A stretch of DNA of 64,000 nt. It comes from Marsupella aquatica. Lineage: Eukaryota > Marchantiophyta. The stretch is taken from positions 8,184,001 to 8,248,000 of the forward strand of contig OZ316893.1 in NCBI GenBank assembly GCA_973895155.1, given 5' to 3'. Numbering within the stretch: the stretch's first letter is position 1; each line of letters opens with the position of its first letter. Under the pieces are notes generated by a model, which saw nothing but the letters and a program-made list of their open reading frames with translations, was not told the DNA's origin and did no database searches. Both the position numbers and the translations under genes were made by a program. Positions 14,961 through 25,678 of this stretch are shown in pieces.

Positions 14961-17295
14961 GTTTACTAGAGAAGCCACCATGGCGAAGACCAGCGAGGCA
15001 GACAACAAATCAAACCAAGGGCCACACGTGCCCAAAACAGTGACTCAACACCAAAAACCACCCCAACGGATCACAAAGTCACCTTCAAAAGAAGGACCAA
15101 GGGATAACAAAAATCAAGAAAACTAAACCACATAACAGGCAAACAGGGCACCACCCTCGTATAAAGGGGGGGTGGGTGGGGTGGGTTGTAATCCCTAAGA
15201 GTGGTGTGTAATTTTTTAGACTTGGCATGACTGGCTGAGATGAGACTTGGAACCTACCCTGAGATTACAAAGGAAAAATGAGAGGAAGGGGTTCTGTGTA
15301 GGGTAACCCATCTACATATTGGCATTTGTGGAACAGGTTAACAAGAAAAATTCACTACTGAGGTTTGTGTATATAATGATGGTCCTGAGGTGGACAATTA
15401 CTGTGTATTAAGGTTGACTGTGTGTCGATCCATGTATGTGGGGAGGCACATGGAGTTTAACCTGGAAACATGACAATCAACTGAGATACAGTATGATTGT
15501 ATCGCCCTTGCAGATATACTATGATTGTATTGCTCTTGCACATATATGCCAGCAACTTATGACCGTATGAATGCCTTTGAGCATATGTGGACCATTATGA
15601 TATGTAGATGGTGTTGTGGTAGCTTTTGATTTGCCCAAATGCTTGTGTTGCCAACCATTACCATTAGGTGGTTCTACCTATTGAGCTAAGAGAACATTCA
15701 TAATGACAAATCCATGATCATCCAAGGTATAACTAATCAACAAAGAGAGATATGTGATTCATCTCAAGTGAGACGACATTCATGGGAACGCAAAAGTGTT
15801 TTACTGTACTCTAGGCCCGTAGGTCATATCGAGTCTCCGCAATACAAGTTCTCCCTATCTCTTAACTAGCTCCGTAACAATGAGCCTAAATTCTTCCTAT
15901 CCAAGCAAACACTACTTGGGATAGCGTGTGCAACACTGCTGACCTAACCAAGTGCGACTAAGGTTAACCTTGACTACAGTAATAATCATAACTCTAGACC
16001 AAAGAGTAAATGCCTAACGCTACCGTTATCAGTTGGTATCAGGAATCAGCTACTACCCTAAAGTCATTTGCATGTGGAACCTTCCCACTCAGCAGGGCTG
16101 AAAAGTGACTTAGCAAGGTTCATCAAGTGGACTTCTCCCTGTATATTCATCTGGTCAGGCTCTTGAGTGAAAAAATTAGGGAGGTTAACCAAGTGAGCAC
16201 ACCAACTAGAAATATCTGCAAGCAAAGGCACACCATTAAAAAGAGACAAATTCCTTTTCATCTGTGCATTTTGTCTAGCTAACTTAGTGACAAAACTTAG
16301 ATAAGTCAAAATAGGCATGTAGTAGAATGAACATGCTATAATGACAACCAAGTGAGACACTAATGTGGCTGTCCCTACCAAGGTTCTATGCAAGAAAAGT
16401 CCTCAAAATCAGTCGTGCATTTGTCTCTGTGCACAATGTCATCTGGCAGTACATTATTGAACTTGCCCAAAACTATGTTCCTAGCAACTTAGTCTAGGGT
16501 CCGGTAGATGTAGTTTATGAAAGAAACCAAAATCTTGGGGGTGTTTGGCAAATACTGATGGTGGGAGAGGATGTAAGTTGGTGAATGCGGCAGCGCCATA
16601 GTTGGGCATATTACAAATCCTAAGTTTGCTCACTTGTCTTGGCTACTTTATTTTGCACATATTTTTCTGTCAATGTGCATTAGACAAGATGAGTATGTTT
16701 TATTGGTTTTGCAATTTTTTCTTACGCTCGCTTGCCCCTAATGTTTTCATTTTTTTATGGTTAAATTGCAATTTTTCTTGGCCCCCCCCTCCTTGCCCCT
16801 GCCCCCCTAATGTTTTGATTTCTCTCTTCTAAGGACTTTCCTAACCACTATATTTTTTTTAAAATTTTTTTTAAGGGGAAGTATGTGAAACCCCAGAGAA
16901 AGGAACAGTCAACGACAACATGATTTCAACTCTAAATCAATGAGTCTCAAGTGAAGTTAGCTACCACACAGCCATGCCTCTTTGGGCCACTATATTTTTA
17001 TTTTTAACCAGTATTTCCATATGTTTTATATTATTTATTTTGGCTATTTGGGGGAGCAATGGTCTTACTCCCACAGCCTTCAACCCACAATTATCAAATT
17101 CACCAGCTTTCTGTTTTTCTCCTCAAGTTTTCTTTCAAACTTATGGGTTTATAATCATCAGCTGTCAAAATAATGGGATCATGGTGTACTCCTTTTGGAA
17201 ATGAATTGTTATCCCTGTTCCATTCTGCTTCAAGAAATGAACTACCAAATCAAACCTCCCCAGTATGACAACAAACCAACAAGTCATGTTCAAAG
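14961..17295. other. Gene-free DNA with a dispersed repeat segment
   Basis: No gene is recognisable. A 46-bp segment at 16297-16342 is nearly identical to 60965-61010. C-rich and T-rich runs occur at 16780-16870. Confidence 0.4.
16297..16342 (+). repeat. Dispersed repeat segment, copy 1
   Basis: It matches 60965-61010 over 46 bp with a single difference (AGTAGAATG here, AGTAGGATG there). The similarity stops abruptly on both sides as far as I can see. The two copies are 44.7 kb apart in the same orientation and may be parts of a larger mobile element. Confidence 0.7.
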
Positions 17296-17451
17296 ATGAG
17301 AAATTTGCCCAGAGAGGCATGACTTTGTGGTAGCTCACTTGAGTAAAGACTGATAGGTCTTGGGTTCAACTATTATGGTTAACTCTTTCCTTTCTGTGGG
17401 GTTTCAGAGATTTCTTAAAAATAAAAATAAAAATAAAAATGAGAAATTTGC
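17296..17451 (+). mobile_element. tRNA-derived SINE, complete copy with 13-bp target duplication
   Basis: The element body (17309-17438, about 130 bp) is flanked by perfect direct repeats ATGAGAAATTTGC at 17296-17308 and 17439-17451. The head carries a pol III box A-like TAGCTCACTTGA (17331-17342) and box B-like GGTTCAACTAT (17363-17373). The tail is an A-rich simple repeat of about four TAAAAA units. This is the hallmark structure of a SINE retroposed by a LINE machinery. Related copies lie at 58088-58253 and 28301-28523. The exact target repeats suggest relatively recent insertion. Confidence 0.85.
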
Positions 17452-20400
17452 AGCTCTCCTGAATCACTTGCTGAATCACTTTTATCCAACCCCATTGGTT
17501 TCTTCTAATGCATGATCTTGTCTTGCTCAGTTTTGCAGGACAACACAAAAGCAGTGAAGTCCTGCAATTTCTATGAAGATGAAGACTCTATTTTGTTTAT
17601 TGTTGAAGATGAAAAAAAGAGGCATGTCCTGTAGCTATTTTGATAGAGAATGGCAAATTCAGTGTCACATTCCAAATGACTCATGATATTTCGGTGCAAT
17701 TCAAAACTGAACCAACTTATTTGAAAGGAATTGTTATCTGAAATGACTTCCTGACATTCACTGTGCAGATTAATGTGTCTTCCGTGACAGCTCATTGGAT
17801 GCAGAAATGTCAGCTACATAATCCAAAAATGGTGGGATTGTGCATTATAGTCTCTACTGTTAGTATATTCATAACATTTCTTGCTCAGACTTGTCTAGTA
17901 GAGTTAACAGCAGGTTAATTTTTAACATTTCATACTCAAACTCGTCTAACATTCAACACCCATAAATGAAATAAAGTACTTTCAGCTCACCCTCATATGG
18001 ATCCCCACTATGAACTACAAGTAAATCTGTCTACGATGGTTTGTCCAAAACAACTCGTCAATAGTTCTTGCTATTGGAAATCAGTTGGAATGTAAGAATT
18101 AAGGTCTCATATTATAGACCAAGCACATCCATAAACTTCTAATTATAAGACAATCTATATTTATACAATTCTAAGAATCTTAGTTGCAGCTAACAACGCG
18201 CATTTTCTCAAGTGAGCCCATGATTATAACCAAATTTTTATGCTAAGAATAACTCCCAACTGCTTAAACACTTATTAAGTCTTGATTGCACCTCAATGGG
18301 TAGATGACAAGTTTAACAAGGCTCCGAATTATAGAGTTCTAGCTATGGGGTCCAGAATTTGTTGTGTCAATGGAGAAGTTGCTTCTTTGATAGTTTTGCA
18401 ACAACATATAGCATGTTCATCCTGGAAATCTTTTTTTTTGTCTTGTAGTGTAGTAATTCATCTAATTTTAATTATGATAAAAGGAGAGAGTAGAATGATG
18501 TAAAGTACATATTAAAAAAATATACGTGCAAAATTTATTAACATATATTATTTTCTTATTAAGAATACATATTAAGAAAAACACATAATTAATTAACATC
18601 TATTATAATTAAAAAAACACATAATGACCAAGGAAAGTACAGAGGTACTCAAGAGTTGTGCACGTAAGGTACGGATTTTGCTTGCTTCTAGATAATGACA
18701 ATCAACTTACTCCTTTAAAACCATAAATTTTTGTAAAGGAAACCATTAGGGGAACTTAGTGCACCACATGTGCACATTGTTCAAATCATTTCCCTCACTC
18801 TCATGATAAAAGATAAATTCACTAAGAGGGATTGAAAAGGAGAAATCAAAGCAGTTACGAGGGGATCCAAAATAAATTCAAAATACTCTAAGTTAACTAA
18901 AATTAAAAGGGGTCCAAAACTTAACTCAAAATCTAATTAATACAAATGATTCATCTTATTAAGGCACATTATAATCTAAATACTGGACCCAAAATCTGCA
19001 TAAGGCAAAATATGAAAGTTGGATTCACCATATGGCAGTGTCAAAATGGAGAAGTTGCTTCTTTGAAAGTTTTGCAACAACAAATATGCATAACTACATT
19101 CAAAGTTCATGCGCAGCAGGGGCAATAATTCAAGTAAAAGTACAAAACTGGGCACTTGTAAGAAGGCTTGAGAGAAAAAAGAATGATGACTGTTTTTCAA
19201 TCCAATTAAGATGATGTGTAATCTTGGCACAATTCCATCACTGGCAAACAATCGCTCCTTGATAGACATTTAATCAAACTTTTTGTAGAAATCTTTTGGG
19301 TGCATCCACGTCTGATGCATCCACGTCTGATGGAATTCTGAATTGGGCACACCAATAACAATTACCTGTGCATGGGGGTTCTTTGTAGACTTGTATTTTC
19401 TTTGTTTATCATGGGATCACCCAAGAATGTTGCATTTCCAGTTTGGATCAGGACTAATTAGACCAAAAAACACTTAAATAGAAGCTACAATATCTATCCT
19501 TCTCGTTGAGGAGAGACATTTGAAGAGACATTACACATTGAAAGAGAATGGTGGGATTTTCGGGAGTGGGTGTATCTTGACAGGATTGCCATAAGCTTTA
19601 GCTCTCTAGTATGTAACTCAAACATCCTCTTCTTAACCTATTCAGGCTAGACTAGGCATTTCACGTGCAAATTTCTTTATTATAATAATTTACATTACAT
19701 TTGAATGACGATGACAGTACCGAGAAAATACAAACAGTGTGTATCTCATATTCACCAACAACTCTACAAGAGGGGTTTCAACCACAAGCAAGCCAATCAG
19801 AGCTTATTTCTGGTCCAGGTAACAAAGAAACGTTACTCAATAAGGACATTTCCTGTACCCTCCAAAACGTTCACCTGTTAGGCATAAAAAACATATTTGC
19901 TATAAAAAGAGTTAGTTATTGTAGCTTATTATGCTTTGGTCAGCACCCATGGCAGCAATGTGCCTTAAAAGTTTCTCTCACGGACTATGCTGAGATTCAC
20001 AATTACAGTACTGCTAGAAAACAAGTTTGCGTCAAAACTGTGTTCCCTAACTTTTGGAGAGATATGAGGACTTTCACAACTAGAAATCTGCAAATAAGGA
20101 AGTATCCTAAATTTTGCATACAATTTTTTATGTGATGGTGTGCGGTAATTTGGTGGCCAATCACAATGTGGTAGTGTGTCAACATGCTTTGGAGCACTCA
20201 TGGTACTCAAAAAGGTTGGATAAGATTTGACCTGTCCGTAAAGCTAGCTTGTGAATATTGTAGTGCGTATTCTACAGAAAGTGTTCACAATAGAACCTAT
20301 CCCCAAACTTGGGTTAACCAGGTATGACTGATGACCCTTTCTTGACAAAAAGTGGCGCAACATCACAAAAGCAGCATGAAAGGAAAGATTGCATGCAAAG

Positions 20401-20730
20401 TTTCATGGCAACCAAATCAATGTAAACGAGTTTTTCAAAGGATAGGTCTATTATCATGACACTTTGATATCCATTTTGTGGTCACGAGGCATACGATAAT
20501 TCAATCAAGAAAATAAACACTACATTTTTAATATTTAAATTTTAAATTAATTCTTAGAACATGAAAAAAATTACAATGGATTTATTTGATAAGCAATCAT
20601 CCCATTGTTTTTAACCATTTCACAATCATTCATCAGTCTTCTTACTAGATCACCTCCTGGCTGGTTGTAAATTGATCACAAGATAGAATTACAGCGACTA
20701 ATCATATACACATACCCAGATCACTAGTAC
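17452..20730. other. Gene-free DNA with a dispersed duplication
   Basis: About 50 bp near 18366 (AATGGAGAAGTTGCTTCTTTG then AGTTTTGCAACAACA) recurs near 19045. A 15-bp unit GCATCCACGTCTGAT is doubled near 19302. The longest frame (19701, TTG start, 144 codons) has no recognisable character. A spliced gene could be hidden, but none was found. Confidence 0.4.
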
Positions 20731-20836
20731 AAAATGTTGAAGGTGTGTTCATGCCAACTTCAAGAGGGCGGAGAATCATGGTTGAGACAATGATTGTTGT
20801 GGGATATCCCCAAGCACACACCCTCAACATTTGTTG
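20731..20836. repeat. Foldback element with terminal inverted repeats
   Basis: AAATGTTGAAGGTGTGT near the left end and ACACACCCTCAACATTT at the right end are inverted repeats with one mismatch over 17 bp. They are separated by about 70 bp that does not pair further. This fits a short MITE better than a microRNA hairpin, whose stem would continue inward. Target duplication is unclear. Confidence 0.5.
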
Positions 20837-21566
20837 CCCAAAAGGCCATGAAATCTCAATGGTAGATAAGCAGTGCGATAACTTTACATTTTCTTTGTTT
20901 AATTCTCAGTCCTCTTGACTTGAAATGTGCATAACAGAAAATCCAGGGCAACAGCATTAGCGTTCTATTTTAAACTCAAAGTAGACCTGCATTCTCAAGG
21001 GTGGCTTAACAATAATAGATTGCAGCTCAATTCAAAACCATTCTTGATTCATTTGCAGAACATCATGGTAGAATACTGCCAATCTAACTTACTGGTAAAG
21101 CAAGAAGCAATGACCAAATTTGAACAAACCTGGCTTGAAATGCATGGACTAGTATGTACTGTGCGTATCCATCAATGCAAATGGGACAGATTGCACCACA
21201 CCTTCTATAAAATAAATACACGCCAACACCCTAAATAAACAGATATAGAATGGGGGACTCAATCTTCTAATCATGTCCCTAAGAATATTGGATACCTTGG
21301 CAGGGCTGACTAATAGACAATGTTGCAAGAAGGAAGATAGGAATGGCTCAAAGTCTCAACGAATGTGGAGATACCTACTGATATTGGACTTTGATGAAGC
21401 TGTTGTGCTGTCAAGATGTCTTTGGCTGCTAAACTTACTTCCAAGCGACATGTGATTATTTAACAATGAGCTCCTATAATATATGGTGGTGACTAAAGAG
21501 AGTGTTTGTCAAAACGAATCATCAAAAGTTGAGGGAAGCACTTCTCACTTACACAACAGATGGTGC

Positions 21567-22103
21567 TCACTTCCCCTTGGATTTGCTTGCCCTTTTGAGG
21601 AACTTGCGACGTGATGCACCCAAAAAATTGATTTTCTTGAAAATTGAAAAAATTGTCTTCTTCCTTCTGCGCTTAGGGGCTGATGGGGGTGTCTTTTTCT
21701 TAGGAGATGATGGGGGTGTCATACTCTTCTTTAAACTCCGCCTTTTCATAAACAAAGCACCAAGGCCACACCAAGCATTTTTCATGTTCCACTTTGTTTG
21801 TTGCCATTTTGGGGGAGGGGAAAGGGGTGGTGATGGGGTACGGTACCCTTCTCCAAGCCGCCTTTTGGAGCCATACCAGAACCGCTTTCCAGATCGTTGA
21901 GAGGAGATGGAAGTTCTACTTGACCGTCCAGAGTAACGTGGAGGTGATGGAGATCTACTTCTTGTTCTGCTTCTCCGTGTTGATCTTGTCCCTTTTGCCG
22001 ACTGAGTTGATGTGTAATGGATTCCCGAATGGAGTCTCCTATTCCTAGTAGAGGTTTGTTGAGTGCCTCCACCATTGGATGCTTTGGAAGCATCTGTTGT
22101 CAT
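21567..22103 (-). CDS. Hypothetical very basic Arg/Ser/Pro-rich protein
   Basis: A single uninterrupted frame from a proper ATG gives 178 residues. I do not recognise the family. The N-terminal third is polar (MTTDASKASNGG), followed by an RS-type stretch (RSRTRSRSPSPPRYSGRSS) and TPSP/SPPP motifs that look like proline-directed phosphorylation sites. Then comes a hydrophobic patch WNMKNAWCGLGALFMKRR, a lysine/proline segment, and a strongly basic end (SAPKRRRKKTIFSIFKKINF). The overall charge is very high, so nucleic-acid binding or a nuclear location would be natural, but this is inference from composition. The frame is much longer than its surroundings would give by chance, yet no neighbouring exon or homologue supports it. 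Confidence 0.45.
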   Translation of the reverse strand: MTTDASKASNGGGTQQTSTRNRRLHSGIHYTSTQSAKGTRSTRRSRTRSRSPSPPRYSGRSSRTSISSQRSGKRFWYGSKRRLGEGYRTPSPPLSPPPKWQQTKWNMKNAWCGLGALFMKRRSLKKSMTPPSSPKKKTPPSAPKRRRKKTIFSIFKKINFLGASRRKFLKRASKSKGK

Positions 22104-24500
22104 GGCTTGTCTAGGCCCTTATTATATCAACTCACTGAAGCAATTGAAAGTTGTTCACATAGAGCTTGATGTAGGAGAATCCTGTGCCCACAAACAGTTT
22201 ACTGGCCATGTGCAGCCAGCCACCTTGCCCAAATGATTAACTAGTTTTCCCAAGATGATGGTCTAAAGAAAATACTCTTGATCTTGTAGAGAGATCATGC
22301 ATGAAGCAGCTTACCACCATGCCAATGGCACCTGTTCCTGTAGATGGAGAAAGTTTCTCGAATACCCATAGAATGATTGATTCTCACATGGATCCCGGCA
22401 TGAATCTCATATTTGTCACTCACTTGTAGTTAGCCCCAATCATTTTGAATTAGCACTTTCATGAGACTGATTTCTGTAGTCCCAGTTGTAGTGGGAGTTT
22501 TTTGTCAGTTGTCAAATAAATAATCACAAATCTTGACTTATCAACTTGGGGTTCAGAGCATGCTGATGTCTAAAGTAGGAGACAAAGTGAGGGCTGAATC
22601 AATGTGTCTGGTTTATTGCTTTCACAAAGATTGTATTGCATCAAAATAAATACCCATTGTCCATATATTGATACTTATGTTATAAGTCCATAATTTCAGT
22701 GAGTCCATTATGTGGAGTGTCCAGTCATGGGAAATGTCTCGCCAATTGAGAAAATACATGATTGCATAGACAGTCACATTGCCACAATAGTAGAGAGTTC
22801 AGTCTATTGCACTATTGGCACCCAAAATCCCACTCAAATGACTCAAAAATGTTGCACAGTTTCCGATTGCTTTAGTGGCTTCCATTTAATACCAAATTAA
22901 AAAAAAATCACGCTCTGCATAATTTTCCCATCATGCTCTTGTATTTCTATTCATTTGCACGGCTTTTTTGACCCAAGCTTCCCTCTTATTTTAGTTTTCT
23001 GATTTCTCTTTTGGGGTGTACCTGGTGGGTTACAGTTGTTGATACTCATTCAGTCTCCTGCTTATAGAAAATTTCACAACCATGGCATAATTATGTAATT
23101 GTCACATATTTGGTTTTCACTTCTTTCAGTCCATCCTACTAAATTTTAACAACACTAAAAATGTTATAGATGTACCTGTTGGTAGAGAGTCATGTCCTTT
23201 CGTTATACCCTTTCAGCCCGTACATTCTGTAAATTTTAAAGACTTCAGTAGAATTTCAATAGACGTTCAACTTGAATCCCATCAAGGCTGAGTATTGCTA
23301 TATAGGGAATTTTGTACTGGGCGAAATAAAGGTGAAAAACTGAATGAACCAAGCCAAGCACTTATAACCCGTCTTCCAGACCAAGGTTTTGAACAGACGT
23401 AACAGCAATTACAAAAAAGGACACATCTGTTTGTTTCCACATTTTACCCTTGTTCAACGTAGATTACATGGGGCTGAGACTCGACAACCAGGTGAAATTA
23501 CCCATATGTGAGAGTATCACATCTGCAGATAGGGGTTAAATATTCACCAAAGGCTCACACGATTGTGAACACAGCGTAGTTAAGAATAAACTTAAATACA
23601 ATGTGTCCTAAGACCACTAGACCATGCTAATTTTGCAATTAAAGTGTTTGTAGCTCATTGTTTCAATGTGGGTTCAGTTAGAGATTACTCAACCAATAGA
23701 ATAGACTCAAATTCTGAGCTAACGTACTAAGGATGTCTTTGCCTCCACAAGGGCCGATACAAAGATGCAGCAACAGCTTGACAAGTACACCATCAATCAG
23801 TATCATTTGTAATTGGACTGCTTAATTACCCTCAGCTTCAAAGAATCTGAGGAATAGCACGGCATTAATTTGAACATTAATGTGGTAAAAAACCAGTTCA
23901 CATTTACCATTCTGGCACACCTCCTGGGCCCTCTGTCAATCGATACCATGTGACTTTCTTCCTAATTTGTACAAACCTGCCCTAAACATGATCCTCTACC
24001 TCATGAGTGATAATTTTACTTTGCTATAATGACTTGCACTCTATGTCATCAGTAATCGTAAGTGGAAGGAACTGTGCATTCACCCGTAAGCATGCATAGA
24101 CCTTTATATAGGTTTTGTACTTGTATATTTGTCGGTTAATGCAGCCCTCTTTGCACTTACAAAAAGTGCAAAACGGTCTCCCAGAAGGGAAGACAGGGGC
24201 TCCGGTACACACGATGCCATTGTTAGTCAAACTTTACTTCAGTGTTGTGATGGACCCTAGTCTGTATTGTCAATTGTATTGTGACAAACTGTATTATCCA
24301 GCCTATTGTATTGGCTGAGCTATAGTTCATTATTGTGACTAGGGCTCTAAATTGGCTCCTCAAAGACTCGGGTACCATTATGTGAAAATTGTTGTCACTA
24401 ACCATATTGTTGAGACTATTGTGACCACATAATTTCACTGTGATGGGGGCCCAAAAATGACCCCAAAACTCAAGATCCTCCATAGCATTGTCAAAACCAT
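22104..24500. other. Gene-free AT-rich DNA
   Basis: I see no gene, RNA gene or structured repeat here. Frames are short on both strands. Confidence 0.4.
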
Positions 24501-25183
24501 ATTCTCACGCACCACAGTCTTGAGTCCATTTTGACCATACAAGCCCTATGCCCGTGCGTTGCACAGGGCAAGGAAGGCCGGCCCATAAGGAGTTGGGCCG
24601 GGGCATTTATGGGGTAGCAAGAAGCACATATGTGCAAAGGGTGCACATTTCCTCCATCAATGGTCAGAGAAACAGCCAATCGAATCCAACTATTGTGGGT
24701 CTTTCCCGCTCAGGAGCTTTTTTGTATTGGGGACCAAGGACGGAAAAAGATGAGATTCCTAAATATGATTGTAGATAGCTTTGGTCCAGGCCAGGATTTG
24801 CGCTTACGGAGTGTGCACTTAGAGAGGGGTTAGTACGTGCAGTATCGAACAGAAAGGGATCTTGCCTTATCGAGAGTCTATCCCAACCCACCAATGAGCA
24901 GCACTCTGAGCCAACACCATCCCGTGCTTCCTCCATCAGCCACGTCCGATCACTCCACATCATCCTGTCCTCTCACTCACTCGCTCAATCCACCCCTCAT
25001 CCCGGCGCGTTTGCTTTTGCTGCTTTTGCAATCTCTGTCGGGCATCATAGCTGAGCCTCTGCGCCATTGCCCATTCAATCCCGACGCCCTCTCGTTTCAC
25101 CATCGTTTCAGTCTCTCACCTTCACTTCACTTCAATTCAATCCAATTCAGCACAGTTCATCTCAGCACCGCTCTTCTTCAGCT
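24501..25183 (+). promoter_or_regulatory. Upstream region and 5' leader of the plastocyanin gene
   Basis: From about 24900 the + strand becomes C/T-rich (repeated TCACTC, CTCTC, TTCAATTCAATCC), typical of a plant 5' leader, and runs straight into the ATG at 25184. No convincing TATA box was found. An open frame continues upstream of the ATG in the same register (from 25067), but the family N-terminus and transit-peptide composition favour 25184. Confidence 0.45.
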
Positions 25184-25678
25184 ATGGCTTCCCTCGCAGC
25201 AGTCAGCTCCTTCTCTGGATTGAAGGTCCAGAGCTTGAAGATGTCCTCCGGCGTGAGGACCGCCAGCACCAGCTCGAGGGCGGCCACCGTCGTGTGCAGC
25301 GCAGGAAACCCATGGGAGAAGGTCGGAAAGGCCCTCGTCGCCACCGGCGCCGGTCTCTTGGTCGCCGTGTCCTCTGCCAACGCCGTAGTTGTGAAGCTCG
25401 GCGATGACAACGGAGCGTTGGTGTTCGAGCCCAGCGAGCTCACCGTCGCTGCCGGGGAGAAGATCGTCTTCACGAACAATAAGGGATTCCCCCACAACGT
25501 TGTGTTCGATGACGAGGAAATTCCTTCAGGCGTGAAAGCTGGAGAGATCTCCAAGGAGAAGTACTTGAATGCCCCGGGCGAGACCTTCGAGGTCTCGTTG
25601 ACGACTCCCGGAACATACAGCGCGTACTGTGAGCCGCACCAGGGAGCAGGGATGGCCATCACCATCACTGTGAAGTAG
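25184..25678 (+). CDS. PETE: Plastocyanin precursor (thylakoid lumen copper protein)
   Basis: Carries electrons from cytochrome f to photosystem I in the thylakoid lumen. This intronless gene encodes 164 residues. The 67-residue presequence is bipartite: a Ser-rich chloroplast transit part ([16 protein letters not shown]...) and a lumen-targeting hydrophobic segment ([18 protein letters not shown]) ending in an AXA cleavage site. The mature protein begins [10 protein letters not shown] and has 97 residues. Type-1 copper ligands are present: His37 (FPHNV), Cys82, His85 and Met90 in [10 protein letters not shown]. Spinach-type plastocyanin has 99 residues with Cys84, His87 and Met92, so two residues are missing between His37 and Cys82. 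An acidic run, DDEE at 42-45, fits the docking face. The coding region is far more GC-rich than its flanks, as expected of a highly expressed gene. Confidence 0.97.
   Translation: MASLAAVSSFSGLKVQSLKMSSGVRTASTSSRAATVVCSAGNPWEKVGKALVATGAGLLVAVSSANAVVVKLGDDNGALVFEPSELTVAAGEKIVFTNNKGFPHNVVFDDEEIPSGVKAGEISKEKYLNAPGETFEVSLTTPGTYSAYCEPHQGAGMAITITVK

Noticed and set aside
19701-20135. 144-codon frame
   Set aside because: It starts at TTG, has no coding signature and contains no recognisable motif.
20731-20836. MicroRNA precursor
   Set aside because: Only the outer 17 bp pair. The interior does not continue the stem, which fits a short TIR element better.
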